Shown here piece by piece: positions 8,298 through 15,061 of a stretch of 15,061 bases of DNA. Every line of letters begins with the position of its first letter. Position 1 is the first letter of the stretch. Under the pieces are notes generated by a model. The model saw only the letters and a program-made list of their open reading frames with translations, was not told where the DNA came from and ran no database searches. The translations under genes and the position numbers were made by a program. Source of the DNA: Bacteroidota bacterium (lineage in GTDB: Bacteria; Bacteroidota; Bacteroidia; Bacteroidales; Prolixibacteraceae); NCBI GenBank assembly GCA_013203755.1, contig JABMPI010000268.1, positions 1 to 15,061 on the forward strand, in the 5' to 3' direction.

Positions 8298-8316
8298 ATC
8301 ATTTTTAATTTTATGA

Positions 8317-11300
8317 TTAGAATTTAAATTCAATGGATCCGGTTAAAGTCCTAAAATTTGGATAAGCAAATTCATCCCATGCTTGAATCGTATTGTCACC
8401 GTTTCCTTCACTACTTCCCACTTCAGGATCGAAACCTGAATAATTGGTATAAGTTAATAGGTTACGTCCAATAACACCAACTTTAAATTCTTTAAAGAAT
8501 CCTCCAAAAACCTTATTAAGTGCATTTTTACCAACACTGTAATGAAGAGAAACTTCTCTTAGTTTCACATACGTACCATCTTCAACAAAATGATTGTTAT
8601 ACGTATTCACGTTATACAATGCCTTATAGTAATCATAGGTTTTTTTCTCATTTTCTGCTTTGCCAAATTGATCCATTGAAGCAGCACGATTATCGCGATA
8701 CATCCATTGATTGGTTAAACTATAAATGTCTCCACCTTGTTTCCAATCTACCAACACATATAGATCTAACCCTTTCCAACTAATTGTATTTGCAAAAGCC
8801 ATATTAAAATCAGAGTTGGCATCGCCAATTTCATTGGTTTCAGGAACACCTGCATCATCCCGTTTTTTTACAGGAATTTCAAGATAAGTTCCCTCTGTTC
8901 CCGCAGGAATAATATATCCATCTCCATTTTGGGTGAAATCAGCAATTGTTTGACCTGCATAAGTAGTTTCTCCCAACAAAGTAAGCTGATCTTTCATTTC
9001 GTCCATCGAACGAATGAAGTATTCCCCAAACATAGCACCAAAAATTGCACCTTCTGTAATATAGAATGCGCCGGGATCTCCAGAATTACCTCTGGCTCCA
9101 GTAGTAAATGGTGCAACATTTAGTTTCGTAATTTTCTGACGAATTCTATCAAAAGTTACATTCAATTTCCAATGAAAATCCTTGGTATCTATCAACCGAG
9201 CTCCTAAAGTTGCTTCGAATACCTTCGATTGTAAAGTACCCATGTTTTGCCATTGAGTTTTGTATCCTTGCGAAGCGGGTAGTGGAACTGCCCAGAACTG
9301 GTCTGTTGCATCTGTTTTAGAATAAACAAATTCAAATTCAAACTTCTTTAAGAATTCCATATTTAACCCAATTTCACTTTCATAAATTGTTGATGGTTTC
9401 AAATTAGCATTACCCAACTGGTTCTTAGCCGGCGCTCCACCTGCAATGTTGAATGTTTCGTACTGTGCGAACCATGGTGGGCGGTTACCTGCTGTACCAT
9501 AAGCTGCACGTATTTTTAATTCATCAATTCCATTAATCGGAAAATCTTCAGTAATACGATAAGCTCCTGAAGCCCTGAAATATGAATTCCAACGTTCGTT
9601 TTCACCAAACTGGCTGGCACCGTCGTAACGGTATAAAAATGAACCAATGTATTTCGATTTGTAGTCAAAGTCAACAATACCAAAAATATTTTCAGCACGA
9701 ATATCACCCTCACTGGAAGAGTTTGAAGCCGTTGTTTGATCCATTGTATTAAACTGAGGAATACCTGTAACGGAGAATGTTCTGGCAGAAGTGGCAAAAG
9801 ATTGCCAATGGTTATCTTCATACAAATAACTTATTTTCCCTTTGGTTGTCCAGTCACCAAATTGTTTGTTTAAGTTTAATGTAAACTGGGCAACTTGTGC
9901 CATCTGCTGGGAACTGCTTTTATTCATATAACCATCAGTACCACCAGTGTCGTAAGTATCTAATGTTAAATACCCTTTTGGTTGCGTATTAGAACCATAA
10001 TTGTCTTGTTTTTCAAAACTGTATTGCCCTTCAACCGACATCCAATCCATTGGGGTATAAGTAAATCCGTAGCTACTTAAAATCCGGTTACGGTTGCTAA
10101 GATTAATTACATTAGCAATTGGATAAAACGGGTTTGTAGTTGTACCAAACTGGTCAACCCTTAGCCGGTAGTCTGAGCCATCAGGGTTTTTAGAATGCAA
10201 GTTCATATCGGGTTGCAATTGCATTAACGAAAAGAAATCGATACTACTGTTGTCGGTTTCTGCCTTTGCAATTAAACTACTGGTTGTAATCTTAAATTTA
10301 TCGGTAAACTGATGATCCAGGTTTAATCTGAAGTTTTTACGTTCATATCCACTAACTCCAAAAATGATTCCTTCCTGTCTTGAATTCTCAAATGAAACCA
10401 TAAATTTGGTTTTATTCATATTTGAAGCCACCGATGCATAATTGGTATAAAAATTACCACCTGAATAAAAATCGCCTAAATGATCGTTTACTACACCAAA
10501 CGGATTGTCCATATAATGATCGCCATCAACAAGTAAACTTCCTCCAACCAAAGTTCCCAATAAATTAGGATCTGTATCGGTTGCAGGATTATCACCGTAC
10601 ATTACAACATTATTGTATTTCGTATATCGACGTTCAGATGAATAGTCATCTGCCAATTGATAAAAATGATGCGTAGAAATAGGGAACTCGTTAGCTAAAT
10701 TCGACTGCCCATATTCATTACGTACCGTAACAACTGTTTGTCCGGAAGCAAGTCCGGCACCACGTTTAGTAGAAATTACAATTACACCATTTCCTGCACG
10801 TGAACCGTAAAGTGCTGATGCTGCAGCCCCTTTAACAACTTCCATATTGGCAATATCGTCAACGTTGATATCTTGTAATGTTCCTTCAAGCATAACCCCA
10901 TCGATAATAATTAAAGGAGCCTGACTGCCACCAAGAGATGTTGCTCCCCTTAAACGAATAGAAGCTGCGCTACCCGGGTTACCACTTGCCGATACAATTC
11001 TTACACCCGATACTTTACCTTGTAAAGCACCGGCTGCAGAAGAAGCAGGAACCTGTTTTAAATCTTCTTCATTAACAGAACTAACTGAGATAGAAAGTTT
11101 TTTACGAGGTGTGCCAGAAGCTACACCTGAAACCACCACTTCATCTAAACCAAAAACATCTGGTCCGAGAGTGACATTAAAAGTAGATTGATTACCAATA
11201 GGTAATTCAATTGTTTTCATCCCCACGAAGGAAACACCTAACGTTTGTGCATCTTCCGGAACTTTTAAAGTAAAATTACCATCAATGTCGGTAATTGTCC

Positions 11301-11454
11301 CAAGTGTTGTTCCTTTCACCATAACAGAGGCACCTGGAACAGTAAGACCATCTTCGGAACTTGTAACTACCCCGGAGATTTCCTTTGTTTGTGCATAGAG
11401 CAACTGTCCGCTAATAAGAAAGACAACTGCAATCAACAGCGCAATTTTTTTCAT
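8317..11454 (-). CDS. SusC/RagA-type TonB-linked outer-membrane receptor
   Basis: A 1045-residue protein of normal SusC length. Signal peptide about 1-21 (LLYAQ). A carboxypeptidase-regulatory-like N-terminal domain covers about 25-97 (ISGVVTSSEDG...VPGASVMVKGTTLGTITDIDGNF). A TonB-box-like LDEVVVSG is at 103-110. The plug domain covers about 115-231 with the SusC signature LQGKVSGVRIVSASGNPG, IRLRG, PLIIIDGV and NMEVVKGAAASALYGSRAGNGVIVISTKRG. The beta-barrel fills the rest and ends in Phe (GSIEFKF), the expected insertion signal. Start ATG at 11454. It uses TonB energy to import a bulky nutrient together with SusD, substrate unknown. No STN domain precedes the plug and no sigma/anti-sigma pair lies nearby, so classical FecR-type control is not indicated. 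It heads the operon that ends at the 5862-5893 terminator. Confidence 0.96.
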   Translation of the reverse strand: MKKIALLIAVVFLISGQLLYAQTKEISGVVTSSEDGLTVPGASVMVKGTTLGTITDIDGNFTLKVPEDAQTLGVSFVGMKTIELPIGNQSTFNVTLGPDVFGLDEVVVSGVASGTPRKKLSISVSSVNEEDLKQVPASSAAGALQGKVSGVRIVSASGNPGSAASIRLRGATSLGGSQAPLIIIDGVMLEGTLQDINVDDIANMEVVKGAAASALYGSRAGNGVIVISTKRGAGLASGQTVVTVRNEYGQSNLANEFPISTHHFYQLADDYSSERRYTKYNNVVMYGDNPATDTDPNLLGTLVGGSLLVDGDHYMDNPFGVVNDHLGDFYSGGNFYTNYASVASNMNKTKFMVSFENSRQEGIIFGVSGYERKNFRLNLDHQFTDKFKITTSSLIAKAETDNSSIDFFSLMQLQPDMNLHSKNPDGSDYRLRVDQFGTTTNPFYPIANVINLSNRNRILSSYGFTYTPMDWMSVEGQYSFEKQDNYGSNTQPKGYLTLDTYDTGGTDGYMNKSSSQQMAQVAQFTLNLNKQFGDWTTKGKISYLYEDNHWQSFATSARTFSVTGIPQFNTMDQTTASNSSSEGDIRAENIFGIVDFDYKSKYIGSFLYRYDGASQFGENERWNSYFRASGAYRITEDFPINGIDELKIRAAYGTAGNRPPWFAQYETFNIAGGAPAKNQLGNANLKPSTIYESEIGLNMEFLKKFEFEFVYSKTDATDQFWAVPLPASQGYKTQWQNMGTLQSKVFEATLGARLIDTKDFHWKLNVTFDRIRQKITKLNVAPFTTGARGNSGDPGAFYITEGAIFGAMFGEYFIRSMDEMKDQLTLLGETTYAGQTIADFTQNGDGYIIPAGTEGTYLEIPVKKRDDAGVPETNEIGDANSDFNMAFANTISWKGLDLYVLVDWKQGGDIYSLTNQWMYRDNRAASMDQFGKAENEKKTYDYYKALYNVNTYNNHFVEDGTYVKLREVSLHYSVGKNALNKVFGGFFKEFKVGVIGRNLLTYTNYSGFDPEVGSSEGNGDNTIQAWDEFAYPNFRTLTGSIEFKF

Positions 11455-11498
11455 AGAAATAGTTTTAAATTAATAATTAAACAGCGTAAATAATAAAT
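11447..11498 (-). repeat. SusC leader and start codon, copy A of a duplicated leader
   Basis: The first bases of the SusC gene and its AT-rich untranslated leader match 11769-11820 at 48 of 52 positions by my alignment, with no gaps. The matching block covers the ATG, the next codon and about 44 bases upstream. This is the copy joined to the real gene. Confidence 0.85.
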
Positions 11499-11768
11499 AT
11501 TTGTTTTCGTTTTTGATCCCGGGAAGTACATCCCCCAATGCAATTATTTCCGATCCTTACTAATTATGAATACTCAAATCCCTTCGGTTTTCATAAATGT
11601 TAATAAAACTTAACACAGTAAATGTATAAAAAGTATTGAATTTAAAAAATGACAAATATACTAATTACTGTTTTGAGTAAATTTGCAAGGAATTTAAACT
11701 AACCAATTCAGCAGAAGAAGTTCGTCACGAGAGTTTTAACAGGTTTAAGTTGGGTAAAAAAAGTGAAA
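11499..11768. other. Intergene between the two leader copies
   Basis: No gene is supported. The stretch is AT-rich and should hold the SusC promoter. It includes the candidate -7 element at 11653-11660. Just beyond copy A (about 11531-11566) there is weak resemblance to the sequence beyond copy B (about 11842-11871, shared CCCCCAA and ACTAATTA), suggesting the duplication was once longer. Confidence 0.4.
11653..11660 (-). promoter_or_regulatory. Candidate -7 element for the SusC operon
   Basis: On the minus strand this reads TATATTTG, matching the Bacteroidota housekeeping -7 element TAnnTTTG. The nearest -33-like element (CTTG at 11686-11689) is 25 bp away instead of the usual 19-21, so support is partial. 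It would give a leader of nearly 200 bases. In such AT-rich DNA a chance match is quite possible. Confidence 0.28.
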
Positions 11769-11820
11769 TTTTTCATAGAAATAGTTTTAAATTAACAATT
11801 AAACAGCATTAATAATAAAC
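11769..11820 (-). repeat. Orphan copy B of the SusC leader with a start codon
   Basis: Same 52 bases as 11447-11498 with four substitutions, including the ATG (11774-11776). Here the ATG opens only 22 codons, stopping at 11708-11710, with no signal-peptide character. It looks like the stump left when a second SusC-like gene or a duplicated leader was deleted; a short leader peptide is the alternative. Confidence 0.75.
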
Positions 11821-12014
11821 ATAAAACTCATAGCGAATAGAATTCCCCCAAATTCTAATTTCACTAATTACCCTTTTTCTTTATGTTTATTTCAACAAGC
11901 ATTACAAATATTCAAAAAAGAAATGGCATTCTAAAAGAATCTATGCAAATATTCATTCTAAACTATCGATACGACAAACTCAACAGAATAAATACCATAC
12001 CTTATTAGCTATGT
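11821..12014. other. Intergene downstream of the HAD gene
   Basis: No gene and no convincing hairpin terminator are seen after the HAD stop codon at 12015. Repeated CAAATATT motifs (11905 and 11946) resemble degenerate -7 elements on the minus strand but lack partners. Read-through from the upstream unit into the SusC leader cannot be excluded from sequence alone. Confidence 0.35.
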
Positions 12015-12743
12015 TTATAAAATTGAGTGTAATTGATTTATTGTACCCATTCTATAGATTAAAGCATTTGCTATTTCACTGTTGGACAAATCTTCAAACT
12101 CATATTCACTACTATTTGCAAAAAAAACAGCGTCAATACCAAAACTATTGGCTCCCATAACATCAGTATTCCAATCGTCTCCAATCATTATACTATTTGC
12201 CTTTTTCGCATTGGCCGACTTAATCGCATATTCAAAAATTTCACGCCCCGGTTTTGGGGTTTTCACTTCTTCAGAAGTAAACACTTTGTCAAAAAATTGC
12301 ATTAGCTCCGAATTTTCCAATTTTTTATGTTGAACTTCTCTAAAACCATTGGTTATAATAAATAGTTTGTAATGTTTACTTTTCAAGTACTCTAATATTT
12401 CAACAACTCCTTTGTACAACCTTTTTTGTTTGGGCATTTCATTTAAATAAAAGGCATTCATTTGTTCCGAATCAACTCCAGAAATTCCCAACTCCAAAAA
12501 AGTATCGTTAAAACGGCGTTTAATTAACTCCTTTTTACCAACTTCCTTTTTCCGATACATTCCCCACAAAGCATGATTATGTTTTGAATAAATAGTAAAA
12601 AATTGTTTGAAATTTATTTTCAAAGAATCTAATTTAAAATGCTCAAATGTAGAGCGCATAGCAAATTCGGAATTCCTCTCGAAATCCCACAATGTATTAT
12701 CCAGATCGAAAAAAATATGGGTATATTTCTTTTTAGATTGCAT
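12015..12743 (-). CDS. YjjG-family HAD nucleotidase (noncanonical pyrimidine nucleotidase)
   Basis: A 242-residue cytosolic HAD-superfamily hydrolase of the usual length for the family. HAD motif I is FFDLDNTLWDFERN (nucleophile Asp13, acid Asp15). Motif II is IITNGF (Thr131). Motif III is the Lys in TPKPGREIF (Lys164). Motif IV is IGDDWNTD (Asp189, Asp190, with Asp194). The cap between residues about 20 and 110 is helical, as in subfamily I. The DNTLWDF variant, ITNGFREVQHKKL and SEEVKTPKP blocks resemble E. coli YjjG, which dephosphorylates noncanonical pyrimidine nucleoside monophosphates and so sanitises the nucleotide pool. It starts 24 bp after the lipoprotein gene and is probably co-transcribed, but no functional link to the membrane proteins is evident. 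Exact substrate is inferred from family only. Confidence 0.85.
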   Translation of the reverse strand: MQSKKKYTHIFFDLDNTLWDFERNSEFAMRSTFEHFKLDSLKINFKQFFTIYSKHNHALWGMYRKKEVGKKELIKRRFNDTFLELGISGVDSEQMNAFYLNEMPKQKRLYKGVVEILEYLKSKHYKLFIITNGFREVQHKKLENSELMQFFDKVFTSEEVKTPKPGREIFEYAIKSANAKKANSIMIGDDWNTDVMGANSFGIDAVFFANSSEYEFEDLSNSEIANALIYRMGTINQLHSIL

Positions 12744-12767
12744 TAATTATTATATCCCCGCTTTTAT

Positions 12768-14237
12768 TTATTGTTGTCTAAATTCGTAAACGTTACCAAT
12801 ATAGCTGTTAAGATGAGCTAACGGAATATTTGCATTAAATTTTGAATTTATAGTTTCAACAAAAACATTTGCAATAAAAGCATTTCCCCGCTGGTTGAAA
12901 TGAACTGCATCCAACGAAAAAATACTGTTCAGGTCTAAGCTTCCTTCTAATGGAAGACCATCTACGTAAATTGTTTCATATAAAACACGAATACCCCAGG
13001 CATCCATTTTCGCGGTTTCAGCAACTCTATGAACGGCATTATTAACATCTGCAACCGCAATTCTTTCCGAATGCATTTGAGTAGAATTGCTAATTATTTG
13101 ATTAAAAGCATTTAATCTTTCTTCCATTAAATCGATTTCAGTGTGAGTGAGATAATACTCTTTTGTTAATGGAATTAATGACCCAAAACCATTTTCCACC
13201 ATTCCCGAAGCAATAGAAAACAAAGCCATTTCGCCTTCAGTTAATTGTCGGTATTTCTCCAATGGAGATCCATCAGGATAAAATGCATTGGGCAAGTTTT
13301 CATCTATTACAACAACGGGCTGCGGGTATAGTGTAGCACCATTATCCTCGAAACTGATAAATGGTCTTTTTTGATCGGACGGAATACCTACATTATGACT
13401 TGCTACTGCACTATTAAAATTGGAATACAGCGCCTGAGCAATGCCTTTATCTTTGTTTGACAAACGAATAAAATTGTATTGATTGATGTAAAAATAGGGT
13501 AAGTCTTTTATAGAGATTAAATTCCCTATTACCATTTTACTATTGGTTTTTTGAATGAATTCATCAATAAACAAATCCAGATTTACCTTAAAGTTTTCAA
13601 CTGAAGTAAGATTTTCTTCCTCCGTTGCCCCATTCATTGCAAAGTTTAAAAAATCATTCATTCCGATCCAACAAATTGTAAACGAAGGAGATTGCTGAAT
13701 AACCGGATCAATCAAACTTGTAATATCGTCGTGAAAAACACGGGATAAAAATGGATTTTTATGGAATTGAGTATTTACTAAATCGTTTGCTTTTAGCAGA
13801 GGAACTGTCAAATCATTCAACAAATTCTTATCGCCATCGTAATCTTGAATCTGCTCTCCAGAAGTTAAAACCAGCGAAGGATTTTCATCCGTTTGATTTT
13901 GATACTGATAAATCCATTTCCCAAATATTTCATTTTCGGTTGAAGCATATAAATTGAATCCATTTCCCGCTTTAATTTCAGACTGAAGAAATTGTACATC
14001 CTCAGTTTTATTCAATTGTGCCACAGTGATTGCAGCTATCGAATTATTTTGACCATCGGAATATAAAGCGCCATCCATAACACCAGCCAAATAACCATCC
14101 CCAAAGGCAATTGTTTTTTCCACATTAATATCTCCCAGATGTTCAATTAACAAATCCTCTTCGGGAAACTCGTACGAACAAGATGCCAATACAAGAATTA
14201 GTAATAACTGCCAATAATATGTTTTCTTATTCATCAT
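12768..14237 (-). CDS. SGNH/GDSL-type lipoprotein lacking the catalytic serine
   Basis: A 489-residue predicted lipoprotein (Cys20 in VLASCSYEF). The fold signature is that of the large Bacteroidota SGNH/GDSL lipoproteins. Block I region is IAFGDGYLAGVMDGALYSDGQNNS (about 43-66), block III is GMND (192-195) and block V is SLDAVHFNQRGNA (Asp443, His446). The Asn/Gly oxyanion motif and the Asp-His pair are present. The expected nucleophile in GDS/GNS is Gly48, encoded GGT at 14094-14096, one transition away from AGT serine. The enzyme, normally an esterase or acylhydrolase, may thus be inactive or use another residue. Its start overlaps the TonB-receptor stop in an ATGA (14234-14237), implying translational coupling and a receptor-associated role at the outer membrane. 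An alternative ATG one codon later (14234) is possible. Confidence 0.82.
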   Translation of the reverse strand: MMNKKTYYWQLLLILVLASCSYEFPEEDLLIEHLGDINVEKTIAFGDGYLAGVMDGALYSDGQNNSIAAITVAQLNKTEDVQFLQSEIKAGNGFNLYASTENEIFGKWIYQYQNQTDENPSLVLTSGEQIQDYDGDKNLLNDLTVPLLKANDLVNTQFHKNPFLSRVFHDDITSLIDPVIQQSPSFTICWIGMNDFLNFAMNGATEEENLTSVENFKVNLDLFIDEFIQKTNSKMVIGNLISIKDLPYFYINQYNFIRLSNKDKGIAQALYSNFNSAVASHNVGIPSDQKRPFISFEDNGATLYPQPVVVIDENLPNAFYPDGSPLEKYRQLTEGEMALFSIASGMVENGFGSLIPLTKEYYLTHTEIDLMEERLNAFNQIISNSTQMHSERIAVADVNNAVHRVAETAKMDAWGIRVLYETIYVDGLPLEGSLDLNSIFSLDAVHFNQRGNAFIANVFVETINSKFNANIPLAHLNSYIGNVYEFRQQ

Positions 14238-15061
14238 TTAATCATGAATACATTATCAATTAAATAGGAAACGTAATACAAAATTCCAATGTTCGATCCT
14301 CCAAAAGAATAAGCAAACTTATTGTTAAAAAAGTTTGAAGCTCCGAATTTCACTATCGATTTAGGATTTTTCATATTCACTGTAAACTGAACATCGAAAG
14401 AACTAACCGGCTCAATCCAGCCATCACCAAAAGCACTTTCCCAATAATACCGGCTTTGATATCGCCAGGTAACTTTAAATCCAATATTTTTAAATCCCGG
14501 ATTATTTTCCATTCTATCCATCCGTCGATTTTGCAACGACAAATTCGATTTAAATCCCGGAGTATTAAAACCGGGTGCTACCGGATCGTTTACTTCACTG
14601 CGCATATCGGACCAGGTTAAATTACCGGATAAAATTGATCCCACAGGCATTAACCATTTATATCCAAAGGCAATACCTTGAATTCCTACTTGATTATGCG
14701 AATTTACATTAACAAAATAAACATCATTTTGTGTCGATTTATTTACCTGAGTGGCGGCAGCAAACATATCAATCTGTGGACTTGTACGCGGTTTAACCAC
14801 CTTGGCAATTCCTATAAAATCGCGATACATTGAATTATAATACACCACATCCAGAAAAATAATATCGCTAATTTTTGTTTTATACCCAACTTCAAAAGAG
14901 ATTACTTTTTCGGGTTTTAACTGTTGAATATTTTGCTCAGGCACAATTCCAGCTTTCAGCAATTCCAGGTTATTATTTACAGCCTGATTTAATCCAGATG
15001 GAGCATCTAAATTATCCATATCGGCTAAAACAGCTTCATTAAAAGCATTTACATCATCCAA
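14234..15061 (-). CDS. TonB-dependent receptor, C-terminal barrel fragment (runs off the window)
   Basis: The frame is open to the right-hand window edge. The first codon in view is TTG within the gene, so no start is present. The 275 visible residues are typical of the last strands of a TonB-dependent receptor barrel: LKPEKVISFEVGYKTKISDIIFLDVVYYNSMYRDFIG, repeated amphipathic beta segments with aromatic girdles (WRYQSRYYWESAFGDGW) and a final FGASNFFNNKFAYSFGGSNIG block. The C-terminus ends VFMIK instead of the usual terminal Phe. The pairing with a downstream GDSL lipoprotein recurs in Bacteroidota. Substrate and plug domain lie outside the window or cannot be judged. Confidence 0.88.
   Translation of the reverse strand: MDDVNAFNEAVLADMDNLDAPSGLNQAVNNNLELLKAGIVPEQNIQQLKPEKVISFEVGYKTKISDIIFLDVVYYNSMYRDFIGIAKVVKPRTSPQIDMFAAATQVNKSTQNDVYFVNVNSHNQVGIQGIAFGYKWLMPVGSILSGNLTWSDMRSEVNDPVAPGFNTPGFKSNLSLQNRRMDRMENNPGFKNIGFKVTWRYQSRYYWESAFGDGWIEPVSSFDVQFTVNMKNPKSIVKFGASNFFNNKFAYSFGGSNIGILYYVSYLIDNVFMIK

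Noticed and set aside
11708..11776. 22-codon frame opening at the orphan leader copy's ATG
   Set aside because: Too short, without signal peptide or recognisable similarity; kept as part of the duplicated-leader observation and not called a gene.
11681..11812. Plus-strand open stretch of about 43 codons in the intergene
   Set aside because: It has no ATG start before its stop and no recognisable product, and it overlaps the duplicated leader. Chance openness is the simplest explanation.
1..15061. CRISPR arrays, tRNA or rRNA genes, and defence-system genes
   Set aside because: No regularly spaced repeats, cloverleaf-like segments or recognisable defence domains were found in the intergenes or reading frames.

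Overview
The window is about 15 kb of low-GC DNA in which every supported gene lies on the minus strand. It suggests a Bacteroidota genome, with a Marinilabiliales/Prolixibacteraceae-type marine or sediment bacterium as a guess. The grounds are SusC/SusD pairs, a type IX secretion sorting tail, a TonB-receptor/GDSL lipoprotein pair, AT-rich intergenes and gene starts without obvious Shine-Dalgarno sequences. No RNA gene, CRISPR array, transposase or integrase was seen.

Layout from right to left, which is the direction of transcription. (1) 15061-12015 is a tight three-gene unit. It holds the C-terminal barrel of a TonB-dependent receptor that runs off the window, an SGNH/GDSL-type lipoprotein sharing an ATGA overlap with it, and a YjjG-type HAD nucleotidase 24 bp further on. 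The lipoprotein has Gly where the catalytic Ser should be. (2) 12014-11455 is a 560 bp intergene. It carries a second, diverged copy of the leader and start codon of the next gene. (3) 11454-5913 is a compact nutrient-uptake operon of SusC, SusD and a SusE-position lipoprotein, closed by a strong symmetrical hairpin terminator at 5862-5893. (4) 5826-3790 encodes a secreted arylsulfotransferase-like protein with a T9SS sorting tail. (5) 3428-314 holds two further SusD genes in tandem with no SusC of their own. They are close paralogues of the operon's SusD, and the upstream one is broken by a single-base frameshift.

The SusC barrel with its SusD lid and accessory lipoprotein should import an oligomeric or glycan-like nutrient across the outer membrane. 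The arylsulfotransferase-like protein would be exported and may act on sulfated or phenolic groups, but a functional link to the SusCD operon rests only on proximity. No glycoside hydrolase, sulfatase or regulator is present to name the substrate.

The most notable unexplained structure is duplication. The tandem SusD block is bracketed by direct repeats of about 130-200 bp (99-297 and 3663-3793), the right copy abutting the arylsulfotransferase stop codon. The SusC leader is also duplicated about 320 bp upstream. Together with three SusD genes, one frameshifted, this looks like a locus that has expanded and is now decaying through recombination. I did not find a clearly new defence or mobile system.
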